Source: UBA1181 sp963648205 (GTDB lineage: Bacteria > Bacteroidota > Bacteroidia > Bacteroidales > Paludibacteraceae). Taken from it: 64,000 bases of DNA. A program made the position numbers and the translations under genes. Position 1 is the stretch's first letter; each line of letters starts with the position of its first letter. Below, piece by piece: positions 8,525 through 17,470 of this stretch. The notes under the pieces are model-generated. The model ran no database searches. It was given only the letters and a program-made list of their open reading frames with translations, and was not told the DNA's origin. The stretch is taken from assembly GCA_963648205.1 (NCBI GenBank), contig CAVJCT010000057.1, forward strand, positions 1 through 64,000. The letters run 5' to 3'.

Positions 8525-9193
8525 ATGACACAGAAAAAAAAGGCAATTATTGCATTCGCCCTGATGGCGTTCATCGTTGTGGTGGATCAAATTGTCAAAA
8601 TCTATGTGAAGACTCACTTCTTCCTGGGCGAGTCGGTCGAGGTGTTTAGTTGGTTTCAAATTCGATTCATTGAGAACAACGGAATGGCGTTCGGCTTGGA
8701 GTTGTTCAACAAGGTGATTCTGACGATTTTTAGAATATTGGCAGTGGGTGCGTTGGGCTATTACCTCTATCGCACCCTCCGCAAAAACCTGTCCTTGGGC
8801 TATGTTTTGTGCATCGCGGCTCTCGTGGCAGGCGCATTGGGTAACATCATCGACTGCGTATTTTATGGTGTAACCTTCAGTGCAAGTCATCCTATCTTTT
8901 CAAGTCAGTTTCCTATCGTCGCAGAGGCGTTCCCTGCGGAGGGAGGTTACTCCACTTGGTTCTATGGCAAGGTGGTCGATATGCTCTATTTCCCATTGAT
9001 AGACACCACTTTACCAATGTGGATTCCTTTCGTAGGAGGTAACCATTTCACCTTCTTCGACCCCGTTTTCAACATTGCAGACTCTGCTATTTGCGTCAGC
9101 ATTTTCTGGATGTTGATCTTCCAAAACAAAACCTTGAAAGAGGAGTTTAAAGAGGATGAAAAGGATTCAAAGAAGGATGATAAAAGTAAATAG
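8525..9193 (+). CDS. lspA: Lipoprotein signal peptidase (signal peptidase II)
   Basis: Inner-membrane aspartyl protease that removes signal peptides from prolipoproteins. 222 residues, longer than the roughly 160 of enterobacterial LspA because of an insertion between the third and fourth membrane segments, as usual for Bacteroidota. Conserved boxes: VVVDQIVKIYVK, ENNGMAFG, GALGNIIDCVFYG with catalytic Asp110, and VFNIADSAI with catalytic Asp186. The C-terminus is a charged Lys/Asp/Glu tail. Many lipoproteins in this window are its likely substrates. Confidence 0.96.
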   Translation: MTQKKKAIIAFALMAFIVVVDQIVKIYVKTHFFLGESVEVFSWFQIRFIENNGMAFGLELFNKVILTIFRILAVGALGYYLYRTLRKNLSLGYVLCIAALVAGALGNIIDCVFYGVTFSASHPIFSSQFPIVAEAFPAEGGYSTWFYGKVVDMLYFPLIDTTLPMWIPFVGGNHFTFFDPVFNIADSAICVSIFWMLIFQNKTLKEEFKEDEKDSKKDDKSK

Positions 9194-9218
9194 TATTAAT
9201 TTTTAATAAAAACAAAAA

Positions 9219-9716
9219 ATGAGACGAGAGCATGCTGTATTGTTTGCGGTGGTTCTAATTGTAGTGGCAATGTCGTTGATTGGATGTCATCCTTCCAACG
9301 GAAAACCTGTTATCGACGAGGAGAAGATGGAGAACATCTTGTATGAGTATTATCAGATCAACTCCACCATCGGTTTGAAGGGATTGCCCAATGGTGTCGA
9401 CCGCAACACTTATTATTACGAGTTGTTGAAACGTTACGATGTTACGGAGGCTGAGTTCGATTCTGCCTTGGTGTGGTACACGCAAAATTTGGATGTTTGG
9501 GAGGGTGTCTATAATAAGGTATATGATAGACTTTCCGCGAAGAAGGATTCTTTGATGAAAGCGATGGCAGCGGATGCCCAATCGCAGGCAGAAGCTCGTG
9601 CCGATTCACTTGCTGCCGATAGTTTGAAAGCAGACAGTCTTGCCGTCGACAGTCTGAAGGTTGATAGTCTGAAAATGGACAGTTTGAAGGCTGATTCTGC
9701 CGTAAAGTCTAAATAA
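9219..9716 (+). CDS. DUF4296-type lipoprotein with a DSLK-repeat tail
   Basis: 165-residue protein with a lipoprotein signal ending at the cysteine in SLIGCHPSNGKP. Residues 30-110 match the DUF4296 family (EEKMENILYEYYQINS and WYTQNLDVWEGVYNKV), known from Bacteroidota only and of unknown function. The last 50 residues are a low-complexity tail made of repeated ADSLKADSL-type pentapeptides, probably an extended or coiled periplasmic stalk. It follows lspA by 25 nt, so the two are likely co-transcribed. Confidence 0.8.
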   Translation: MRREHAVLFAVVLIVVAMSLIGCHPSNGKPVIDEEKMENILYEYYQINSTIGLKGLPNGVDRNTYYYELLKRYDVTEAEFDSALVWYTQNLDVWEGVYNKVYDRLSAKKDSLMKAMAADAQSQAEARADSLAADSLKADSLAVDSLKVDSLKMDSLKADSAVKSK

Positions 9717-9734
9717 TCAAATTTGATTTTGTAG

Positions 9735-10094
9735 ATGAAAAGATTTGCTGCCAACAAAATTTATCTCTCTGAAAATGAGGCTTATACGAACTCGTATGTG
9801 GAGATAGACGAGGATGGGAAATTCCTCAAGGTGGCAAAACTCTCCGACGAGCAATCTGAAATTTGTTTCACCCCCTTCTACAATGGTGTTCTTCTTCCTT
9901 TCTCTAAAGAAGAAATTCAACATTCTTTAGCGACTGCTTCTGATTTGCAAAGTCTTGTATCTCAATTATTTAAAAGAGAGAAAATCGGTAACGGTACACT
10001 AATCAAAGAAATAACCTTATTGGAGGGTGGTTCTTTGTTGACAACAGGTTCTGTGGTTGGTATTGTTTGTACCCCTCTTTTTTCTAAAAAATAG
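9735..10094 (+). CDS. Conserved hypothetical protein
   Basis: 119 residues with no signal peptide and no motif I recognise; beta-rich in appearance with a moderately hydrophobic C-terminus. It starts 18 nt after the lipoprotein gene and looks like the last member of the dksA-lspA cluster. The coding frame uses ordinary codons for this genome, so it is probably a real gene. No function is proposed. Confidence 0.65.
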   Translation: MKRFAANKIYLSENEAYTNSYVEIDEDGKFLKVAKLSDEQSEICFTPFYNGVLLPFSKEEIQHSLATASDLQSLVSQLFKREKIGNGTLIKEITLLEGGSLLTTGSVVGIVCTPLFSKK

Positions 10095-10144
10095 TCGTAA
10101 ACACGGCGTTTCGATTTTTGTGCAAATTACTTTGTTAAAAAGTG

Positions 10145-10175
10145 TTGCATAAAATATAACGTTGCACTATCTTTG
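10145..10175 (+). promoter_or_regulatory. Candidate promoter of cellobiose phosphorylase
   Basis: TTG at 10145-10147, a 20-nt spacer and TATCTTTG at 10168-10175, a full match to the Bacteroidota consensus TAnnTTTG. Transcription start would be near 10180, giving an untranslated leader of about 80 nt. Confidence 0.65.
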
Positions 10176-10258
10176 TACGATAAGGGCACATTGTGCAGAG
10201 GCGTGATGTGTCTGGAAGAAGAAACGAGAAAAAATAAACAATTAATAACGAATTAAGC

Positions 10259-12697
10259 ATGAAATTTGGACATTTCGACGATCAACGTCGTGAGTACGTG
10301 ATCACCAATCCGCGCACACCATGGCCGTGGATTAACTATTTGGGTAATGAGGATTTCTTTGGTCTCATCTCAAACACAGCCGGAGGATACGATTTTTACA
10401 AGGACGCAAAGTTCCGCCGTATCACTCGTTACAGATATAACGGTGTGCCTATGGATGCGGGAGGTCGTTATTTCTACATCAAAGACGGAGAAACGATCTG
10501 GAACCCAGGTTGGAAGCCAACTAAGACCGCTCTCGACAAGTACGAGTGCCGTCACGGTATGAACTACACCATCATCACTGGTGAGAAGAACGGTGTTGAG
10601 GCAGAGGCTCTCTTCTTCGTTCCTTTGAAGACTCATGCAGAGGTTCAAAAGATCAAGTTGACTAACAACACTCCATTCCAGAAGAGTTTGAAGTTGTTCT
10701 CTTTCGCTGAGTGGTGTTTGTGGAACGCTTCTACCGATATGGAGAACTTCCAACGTAACTTCTCTACTGGTGAGGTTGAGGTGAAGGGTTCAGTTATCTA
10801 TCACAAGACTGAGTACAAGGAGCGTCGTGACCACTATGCATATTATAGTGTAAACGTTCCTATCCAAGGATATGACACGGACCGCGAGACATTCCTCGGC
10901 CTTTACAATGGTTTCGACGAGCCACAGGCTGTTCTCGCTGGTAAGCCAGGTAACTCATTCGCTCACGGATGGTCTCCAATCGCTTCTCACTACATCGAGG
11001 TGAACCTTGAGCCAGGTGAGGTGAAGGAGTTCGTCTTCGTTCTCGGTTATGTTGAGAACAAGCAAGAGGAGAAGTGGGAGTCTAAGGGCGTCATCAACAA
11101 GAAGAAGGCTGAAGAGACAATCGCTAAATTCGACACTGCTGCTAAGGTAGACGCTGCATTCCTCGAGTTGAAGAACTACTGGGATAACTTGTTGAGCATC
11201 TTCACAGTAGAGAGTGGCAACGACAAGTTGGATCGTATGGTCAACATCTGGAACCAATACCAGTGTATGATCACTTTCTGCTTCTCTCGTTCTGCTTCAT
11301 TCTTCGAGAGCGGTATCGGTCGTGGTATGGGATTCCGCGATTCAAACCAAGACTTGGTTGGTTTCGTTCACCAAATTCCTTCTCGTGCTCGTCAACGTAT
11401 CATCGACATCGCATCTACTCAATTCCCTGACGGTGGCTGCTACCACCAATACCAACCTCTTACAAAACGTGGTAACAACGATATCGGAGGTGGATTCAAC
11501 GACGACCCAATGTGGTTGATCTTCGGTACAGTGGCTTACATCAAGGAGTCTGGCGACTTCTCAATTCTCGACGAGCCAGTTCCATTCGATAACAAGGAAG
11601 GTTCAGAGAAGAGCCTCTTCGACCACTTGACAGTTTCTTTCAATCACGTTGTCAACAACCTCGGTCCTCACATGTTGCCTTTGATTGGCCGTGCCGACTG
11701 GAACGACTGCTTGAACTTGAACTGCTTCTCTTGGGATCCAAACGAGTCATTCCAAACTACTGAGAACAACTCAGAAGGTAGCAAGGCTGAGTCTTTGATG
11801 ATCGCTGGTCAGTTCGTTATCTACGGTCGCGACTACGTTGAACTCTGCCGTCAGATTGGTAAGAACGACGAGGCTAACCGCGCTGAGAAGTTCGTCAACG
11901 ATATGGTTGAGGCTGTTAAGAAACACGGTTGGGACGGAGAATGGTACTTGCGTGCATACGACTTCTACGGAAAACCAGTTGGAAGCAACCAAAACAAAGA
12001 GGCTAAGATCTTCATCGAGTCTCAAGGTTGGTGTACAATGGCAGGTATCGGTTTGAAGGAAGGTCTCGTTAAGAAGTCTTTGGATTCTGTAAAGAAATAC
12101 CTCGACTGCGAGCACGGTATCGTTTTGAACAACCCTGCATTCACAGAGTACGTTGTTGAGTATGGTGAGATCTCTACTTACCCTGCTGGTTACAAGGAGA
12201 ACGCTGGTATCTTCGCTCACAACAACCCTTGGGTTATCATCGGTGAGACTGTTTTGGGTCGTGGCGACTATGCGTGGGACTACTACAAGAAGATCTGTCC
12301 TGCTTATGTTGAAGAGAAGAACTCTCTCCTCCACAAGGTTGAGCCATACGTATACAGCCAGATGACTGCTGGTAAGGACGCTGCTAAGCCAGGCGAGGCT
12401 AAGAACTCTTGGTTGACTGGTACTGCTGCTTGGAACTGGTACGCTATCACTCAATTCATCTTGGGTATCAAGCCTGCTTACACTGGTTTGGAGGTTAACC
12501 CTTGTATCCCTGCTGATTGGAAGGGCTACACTGTAAACCGTAAGTTCCGTGGTGCAGACTACAAGATCACCGTTAAGAACACCGGCGTTATGAAGGGTGT
12601 TAAGGAGTTGATCGTTAACGGCAAGAAGGTTGACGGAAACATCATTCCAATGCAACCTGCTGGTAGCAAGAACGTTGTTGAAGTAATTATGGGATAA
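10259..12697 (+). CDS. Cellobiose phosphorylase, GH94
   Basis: Phosphorolysis of cellobiose to glucose-1-phosphate and glucose in the cytoplasm. 812 residues, typical for GH94; no signal peptide. The N-terminus (MKFGHFDDQRREYVI, PWPWINYLG) and GECEVKGSVIYHKTEY-like region are very close to clostridial cellobiose phosphorylases as I remember them. The catalytic aspartate lies in GRADWNDCLNL around residues 480-483, and the phosphate/substrate region FPDGGCYHQYQPL and GGGFNDDP is intact. Codon use is strongly biased (CGT, GGT, AAC, TTC), stronger than in neighbours, which suggests high expression. It has its own promoter and terminator and heads a beta-glucan locus with GH5, GH3 and a sugar symporter. 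Cellodextrin phosphorylase is an alternative but less likely. Confidence 0.92.
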   Translation: MKFGHFDDQRREYVITNPRTPWPWINYLGNEDFFGLISNTAGGYDFYKDAKFRRITRYRYNGVPMDAGGRYFYIKDGETIWNPGWKPTKTALDKYECRHGMNYTIITGEKNGVEAEALFFVPLKTHAEVQKIKLTNNTPFQKSLKLFSFAEWCLWNASTDMENFQRNFSTGEVEVKGSVIYHKTEYKERRDHYAYYSVNVPIQGYDTDRETFLGLYNGFDEPQAVLAGKPGNSFAHGWSPIASHYIEVNLEPGEVKEFVFVLGYVENKQEEKWESKGVINKKKAEETIAKFDTAAKVDAAFLELKNYWDNLLSIFTVESGNDKLDRMVNIWNQYQCMITFCFSRSASFFESGIGRGMGFRDSNQDLVGFVHQIPSRARQRIIDIASTQFPDGGCYHQYQPLTKRGNNDIGGGFNDDPMWLIFGTVAYIKESGDFSILDEPVPFDNKEGSEKSLFDHLTVSFNHVVNNLGPHMLPLIGRADWNDCLNLNCFSWDPNESFQTTENNSEGSKAESLMIAGQFVIYGRDYVELCRQIGKNDEANRAEKFVNDMVEAVKKHGWDGEWYLRAYDFYGKPVGSNQNKEAKIFIESQGWCTMAGIGLKEGLVKKSLDSVKKYLDCEHGIVLNNPAFTEYVVEYGEISTYPAGYKENAGIFAHNNPWVIIGETVLGRGDYAWDYYKKICPAYVEEKNSLLHKVEPYVYSQMTAGKDAAKPGEAKNSWLTGTAAWNWYAITQFILGIKPAYTGLEVNPCIPADWKGYTVNRKFRGADYKITVKNTGVMKGVKELIVNGKKVDGNIIPMQPAGSKNVVEVIMG

Positions 12698-12707
12698 TAA
12701 CCAAAAT

Positions 12708-12755
12708 GCCAAGAAGACCTCAAAAAAGGCTCTTCTTGGCTTTTGATTTTTTTTC
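12708..12755 (+). terminator. Intrinsic terminator after GH94 gene
   Basis: Perfect 10-bp arms GCCAAGAAGA at 12708-12717 and TCTTCTTGGC at 12731-12740, followed by TTTTGATTTTTTTT. Sits between the phosphorylase and the cellulase gene, so the second gene may be partly uncoupled from the first. Confidence 0.85.
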
Positions 12756-12774
12756 ACAATAAATAAGAACGAAA

Positions 12775-14016
12775 ATGAAGAAATTTTTACTTGGAGCTTT
12801 AGCTGCAGCTATGCTTGGCCTCGCTTCTTGTGGAGGTAACTCAACTGCTACGGTGGCACAGGCTGATTCCGTTGCTGTAAATGCTTATCCTGAAAATTCT
12901 CCAGTAGCAAAATTTGGAAAATTGCACGTTGACAGTTTGCAACTTTGCGACAAAGATGGCAATCCTGTTCAATTGGCTGGTATGATCACCATGGGCTGGC
13001 ACTGGTGCGGCGAATGCTACACGCGCGAGTCTATCGAGAACTTGGTAAACGAGTGGGGTATCAACGCCTTCCGTTTGTCTATGTATGTTGAAGAAGGTGG
13101 ATACAACGAATCTCCAGAAGAGACTTACAACCAAATGTGCAATTTGGTAGACATCTGCGGTGAGTTGGGTATCTACTGTATCGTTGATTGGCATATCCTT
13201 ACTCCAGGAAACCCTCTACACCCTGATTATGCAGGTGCAGACGATTTCTTCCAGAGAATCTCTCATAAATATGCTGGTGCAGACCACGTCCTCTACGAAA
13301 TCTGCAACGAGCCTAACAACTGCCAAGAAAAGGGTAACCCTGAGAAACCTTGGGAGTGTACTAAAGATACAAACGTTACTTGGGATATGATCGCTGAGTA
13401 CGCTAACAGAATCATCCCTATCATCCACTCTGAGTATGACGCTGTCGGTGCTCAACACCCAATCATCATCGTGGGTACTCCTCAATGGGATCAGTTGGTG
13501 GACGCTTGCTTGAAGGTGGGTATGTGCCAAGGCAATGGAAAAGACCTTTGCGACTCTCTTCCTGCTCGCGACGCTCGTTTGAAATTCGACAACGTAATGT
13601 ACACTTTCCACTTCTACTCTGGAGAGCATAACGAAGGATTCGAGAAAGACGGTAAGCCAGACTACTACAACATGTACTCTTACATGTACGATGTTTTGGG
13701 TAAATTGCCTGTCTTCTGCTCTGAGTTCGGTTTGACTGACGCTAACGGCGACGGTAAGGTAGACTTCGATCGTACTGACAAATGGTTGCTCCTCCTCAGC
13801 GGAAACAACGCTGGAAAGCAAATCGTCAGTTTCATGAACTGGAGCTACTCAGACAACGAGCGTTCTTCTTCTGCTTTGAACCAAGGCGCATGCGCTGCTA
13901 AGAACTGGAACGATGTAACCCCTTCTGGTGAATACATTAAGAAAGTTCTCTCCGTAGTAAACAAAGGCGTGGCTGATACTACTGTGTTGAAGCCATCTAA
14001 TCTTTACACTAAGTAA
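12775..14016 (+). CDS. GH5 (subfamily 2-like) endoglucanase lipoprotein
   Basis: Secreted beta-1,4-glucanase. 413 residues, lipoprotein signal ending at the Cys in LGLASCGGN, so surface or periplasmic and lipid anchored. The catalytic module resembles GH5_2 cellulases: GWHWCGECYTRESI, WGINAFRLSMYV, IVDWHIL, the acid/base Glu179 in YEICNEPN and the nucleophile Glu317 in VFCSEFG. It would cut beta-glucan chains outside the cytoplasm and feed oligosaccharides to the GH3, symporter and GH94 proteins encoded around it. The exact substrate (cellulose, mixed-linkage glucan or glucomannan) cannot be told. Confidence 0.9.
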   Translation: MKKFLLGALAAAMLGLASCGGNSTATVAQADSVAVNAYPENSPVAKFGKLHVDSLQLCDKDGNPVQLAGMITMGWHWCGECYTRESIENLVNEWGINAFRLSMYVEEGGYNESPEETYNQMCNLVDICGELGIYCIVDWHILTPGNPLHPDYAGADDFFQRISHKYAGADHVLYEICNEPNNCQEKGNPEKPWECTKDTNVTWDMIAEYANRIIPIIHSEYDAVGAQHPIIIVGTPQWDQLVDACLKVGMCQGNGKDLCDSLPARDARLKFDNVMYTFHFYSGEHNEGFEKDGKPDYYNMYSYMYDVLGKLPVFCSEFGLTDANGDGKVDFDRTDKWLLLLSGNNAGKQIVSFMNWSYSDNERSSSALNQGACAAKNWNDVTPSGEYIKKVLSVVNKGVADTTVLKPSNLYTK

Positions 14017-14033
14017 AAAAGTGATATAACAGA

Positions 14034-14070
14034 TAAGGGAGGGCGACCTGCTCTCCCTTTGGTTTTCTCT
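14034..14070 (+). terminator. Hairpin between GH5 and GH3 genes
   Basis: AAGGGAG and CTCCCTT arms around a GC-rich loop followed by TTGGTTTTCT. Weak T tract, so it may be a partial terminator or an RNA-stability element. Confidence 0.45.
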
Positions 14071-14079
14071 ATAATAATA

Positions 14080-15861
14080 ATGAACACCATGAAAATTACA
14101 AAAGCACTTTTCAAAGGTTTGTCATTGGCTACGATCGCCAGTCTGACGCTTACGCAATGTGCGCCTTCTTCCTCTGATAATAAAAAAGAGGCAGAATTTC
14201 CTCATGCAACCTACGAGTTCCAAGCCAAAGACACTACTTGGAAGAACTTGACTGTTCGCGAGAAAATCGGACAAACAATGATGGTCGTCTCTAAATATTT
14301 CGACTATAAAGAAGTCGGAAACGGAGACATTAAGGCGTTCATGGAAAAATATCCTGTCGGAGGAATTTTCATCGCTCGCTGGTATTACGTTAACTATGAG
14401 AAAGAGCCAGAAGCCCTCATCGCACGCACGATGAAGGAGTTCAACGAGGCTTCTAAATACCCTTTGTTCTTCTCTGAAGACTTCGAACGCGGTATGGGCG
14501 AAACGTATGGCAAATACACCCACATGCCTGCCGAAATGTCTATCGGAGCCGCTAACGACACTGCTTTAGCGTATAATTTCGGAAAATCAATCGCTACAGA
14601 GGCTAAGGAGATGGGCTTCAACTGGCTGCTCCACCCTGTGTGCGACTTAAATATGAATCCTCTGCAAGAGTTGGTTATCGAGCGTTCTGTCTCCGATAGT
14701 GCCAACCTCGCAATTCCTTTGTTGAGAAACCAAATGCACGGTATCCACGACCAAAACGTCATCGCTACCGTTAAGCATTTCCCCGGCGACGGTGTTACCA
14801 TGCGTAACCAACACATCGTTACCACTCCTAATTTCTTGTCGAAAGAGGAGTGGATCAATTCTTTCGGAAAACTTTTCAAAGAGATGATCGACGGTGGTGC
14901 CGCTTCTATTATGGTGGGTCACCTCACATTGCCTTTCTTCCAAACAGACTCTATCAATGGTCAACTGCCACCTGCAACCTGCTCTCCTGAGTTGATGCAA
15001 GGTTTGTTGCGCGACAAGTTGGGCTACAAGGGTGTCATCATCTCCGACGCTTTGAATATGGGCGGTTGCGCTGGCTACTACAAAGACGAGTTGGAACTCT
15101 CTGTTCAAGTCTTTGCTGCAGGTGCTGATGTTGTTCTCTGGCCTTCTCTCGCCTATATGGACACCGTTGAGGCTCGTATCAACAGAGGCGAAATCCCAAT
15201 GTCTCGCTTGGACGAGGCTGTTGAGCGTATCTGGGCTTTGCGTGAGCGTTTTGGCTTGCTCGAGAAAGTTTCGGGCGACTCTATCTTCACGCAGATGAGC
15301 GACTCCGACAAGGCTTTGGTGGCTGAAACAGGTACGAAGATCGCTGAGAAAGCCGTTACCCTTTTGGAAGATAAAAACAACGACATTCCGTTGACAACCG
15401 ACAAGGTGAAGAAAATCCTCCTCGCTCCTGTAGGCTACTGCATCGACGATAAGAAATTCGACCTCACCAAGAAAGAGTTGGAGAAACGTGGCTTCGAGGT
15501 TACGATGTTGGTGAACCCTCACTTCTACGAGTGGGGCTGGCAAATCGACAAGTTGGACGCTTACGACAAAATCATCGTGATGTTCGAGAACCGCTACTTC
15601 TCACCATTGGGAACTGCCTTGTTTAAAGACAAAGAAGCGTTCGGCGTTTGGACTGTCAACATGACCAACTCTGCCAAACGAATCAGCATCTCGTACAGCA
15701 ACCCTTACTTGAACGAATTGTACGAATCAATTTCACCAGTGCAGATCAACGCTTACAGTTGCGACGCTTTCACGCAGACTGCCGTTGTCAAAGCACTCTG
15801 TGGCGAGATTCCTTTCTCTGGAAAATCTCCAGTGAGATTGCATAGAGAAGAATTAAGATAA
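14080..15861 (+). CDS. GH3 family glycosidase lipoprotein
   Basis: About 593 residues with a lipoprotein signal (TLTQCAPSS). GH3 (beta/alpha)8 domain in the first 370 residues, then a shorter C-terminal alpha/beta domain. The nucleophile Asp323 is in VIISDALNMGG. The family's flexible loop KHFPGDGVTMRNQH carries the His (about 245), but the Asp two residues before it in NagZ-type enzymes is an Asn (about 243). ATG at 14080 or 14089 is chosen over an upstream TTG because both give a clean signal peptide. The loop type is that of the NagZ-like branch (beta-N-acetylglucosaminidase/phosphorylase), while the locus suggests a beta-glucoside. Specificity is therefore open. Confidence 0.85.
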   Translation: MNTMKITKALFKGLSLATIASLTLTQCAPSSSDNKKEAEFPHATYEFQAKDTTWKNLTVREKIGQTMMVVSKYFDYKEVGNGDIKAFMEKYPVGGIFIARWYYVNYEKEPEALIARTMKEFNEASKYPLFFSEDFERGMGETYGKYTHMPAEMSIGAANDTALAYNFGKSIATEAKEMGFNWLLHPVCDLNMNPLQELVIERSVSDSANLAIPLLRNQMHGIHDQNVIATVKHFPGDGVTMRNQHIVTTPNFLSKEEWINSFGKLFKEMIDGGAASIMVGHLTLPFFQTDSINGQLPPATCSPELMQGLLRDKLGYKGVIISDALNMGGCAGYYKDELELSVQVFAAGADVVLWPSLAYMDTVEARINRGEIPMSRLDEAVERIWALRERFGLLEKVSGDSIFTQMSDSDKALVAETGTKIAEKAVTLLEDKNNDIPLTTDKVKKILLAPVGYCIDDKKFDLTKKELEKRGFEVTMLVNPHFYEWGWQIDKLDAYDKIIVMFENRYFSPLGTALFKDKEAFGVWTVNMTNSAKRISISYSNPYLNELYESISPVQINAYSCDAFTQTAVVKALCGEIPFSGKSPVRLHREELR

Positions 15862-15886
15862 TTAGATAATAATAATTTTTGAAATA

Positions 15887-17326
15887 ATGAAAAACGGTAA
15901 ATTATCCATCTTAGAAAAATGTTCATACGGAGCGGGCGACTTGGCTTGCAACCTCTTCTGGGGTTTGATCTGTATGGCTACGGTGTTCTATACCGACTAT
16001 TTCGGAATTGCAGCCGCTGCTGTAGGAACGATGGTGTTGGTAGTCTCTTGTATCGATATCGCTTTTGATGTCATCATCGGTGCGATTGCCGATCGCCATA
16101 ACTCTCGTTGGGGTCGTTTCCGCCCTTGGATCCTCTTCGGCGTGGTTCCATTCTGCGTGATTGGGTTCTTGACATTCTACACTCCAGAGTTGAATGATAC
16201 TGGAAAGTTGATCTACGCTTACGTTACTTTCTTGCTCTGCCGTTTGATGTACTCTGTCGTTAATGTGCCATACGGTGCGTTGATGGGTGTCATCTCACCA
16301 GATCCTCAAGAGAGAACTGATGTTTCTGCTTTCAGAAACGTGGGTGCACAGATCGGTTGCTTGTGTAGCTACGGTTTCGTGTTCGTCATCGTTCGTTACA
16401 TTCAAGATAACATGCAGGTGGATGGCAAGACAGCCTTCTCATACACCGCCGCCTTGTATGCCGTTGCTGCATTCATCATGTTGATGTGTACGTTCCTCTT
16501 CACTCGCGAGCGTGTTGAACCAGTGAAGGAGGAGAAGAGTAACCTCTCTGACGATGTGAAAGACTTGATGCACAACAAGCCTTGGATCACCCTTTCTATC
16601 GCTGGTATCGCTATGTTGTTCTTCGTTTTCGTTCACAACGGATTAATCCCTTACTACGCTAAATATTGCGTGGCAGACTACTCAATCGTTGATGGACAGG
16701 AAGTATTCTCAGTTTCTGGAACATTGTTCGGAATCAACCTCACTTGGGAGTTGGTGTCAACGCTCTTGTTGGCTTCTGGTTCTATCTTCACCATCATCGG
16801 TACTTTGTTGATCCAAATCGTTGTGAAGAAATTCGGTAAGAAGAACACTTGGTTGGGTTGCTTCACTTTGGCATCCATCCTTTCATTGGCATTCTTGTTC
16901 TTGGATAAGAGTAACATCGGAACTATCATCCTCCTCAACATCGTCTTCACCTTGGCAATCGGTCCTTCTGGTTACATCATGTGGAGTATGTACGCCGACG
17001 TTGCCGACAACTCGGAGGTTGAAACGGGTCGCCGTGCCACTGGTTTGATCTACTCTTCAGCCACTATGGCTCAGAAGTTGGGTCAGGCTTTGGCAAACTC
17101 AATCCCTGCTTACGCTTTGGCTGCCATCGGTTTCGTTGCCAACACCGAGTTGAGCGCGGAGACGATTTCTTCATTGAAGACTTACTTCGCTGTTCTTCCA
17201 TTGATCGGTTCAGTGATTGGTATCGGAGCTCTCTTGTTCTACACTATCGACGAGAAGAAGATCCAAGAGAACTCTCGTATCTTGGAAGAGATGAAGGCTA
17301 AACAAGACGCTTGTAAAAAAGAGTAA
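15887..17326 (+). CDS. MFS sugar:cation symporter (GPH family, MelB-like)
   Basis: Inner-membrane transporter with about 12 hydrophobic segments over 479 residues. The N-terminus (EKCSYGAGDLACNLFW) and the loop ADRHNSRWGRFRPWILFG are the diagnostic signatures of glycoside-pentoside-hexuronide symporters. It starts 26 nt after the GH3 gene and ends the locus before a strong terminator, so it probably imports cellobiose or a related disaccharide for the cytoplasmic GH94 enzyme. No SusC/SusD pair is nearby to move sugars across the outer membrane. Confidence 0.9.
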   Translation: MKNGKLSILEKCSYGAGDLACNLFWGLICMATVFYTDYFGIAAAAVGTMVLVVSCIDIAFDVIIGAIADRHNSRWGRFRPWILFGVVPFCVIGFLTFYTPELNDTGKLIYAYVTFLLCRLMYSVVNVPYGALMGVISPDPQERTDVSAFRNVGAQIGCLCSYGFVFVIVRYIQDNMQVDGKTAFSYTAALYAVAAFIMLMCTFLFTRERVEPVKEEKSNLSDDVKDLMHNKPWITLSIAGIAMLFFVFVHNGLIPYYAKYCVADYSIVDGQEVFSVSGTLFGINLTWELVSTLLLASGSIFTIIGTLLIQIVVKKFGKKNTWLGCFTLASILSLAFLFLDKSNIGTIILLNIVFTLAIGPSGYIMWSMYADVADNSEVETGRRATGLIYSSATMAQKLGQALANSIPAYALAAIGFVANTELSAETISSLKTYFAVLPLIGSVIGIGALLFYTIDEKKIQENSRILEEMKAKQDACKKE

Positions 17327-17347
17327 TTGTTAGTTCTATAGCATATT

Positions 17348-17380
17348 AAAAAGCCCGGTGTGAAAGCATCGGGCTTTTTA
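17348..17380 (+). terminator. Intrinsic terminator ending the cellobiose locus
   Basis: AAAAAGCCCG at 17348-17357 pairs with CGGGCTTTTT at 17370-17379, with further pairing towards the loop. 21 nt after the symporter stop codon. Confidence 0.85.
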
Positions 17381-17416
17381 GTTGTATTGCAGTAGGGTAG
17401 AAAACAATTTTTGTGT

Positions 17417-17424
17417 TACCTTTG
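17417..17424 (+). promoter_or_regulatory. -7 promoter element upstream of the aminotransferase
   Basis: TACCTTTG, an exact TAnnTTTG match, 47 nt before the ATG at 17471. No TTG at ideal distance, so only the -7 part is convincing. Confidence 0.5.
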
Positions 17425-17470
17425 CAAAATGTTATTTTAAGACGATTTTCACAGATTAAACTGACGTAAT

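Noticed and set aside
11771..12757. Long antisense frame across the GH94 gene
   Set aside because: It results from the strong codon bias of GH94 (few stop codons in antisense); translation has no recognisable domain.
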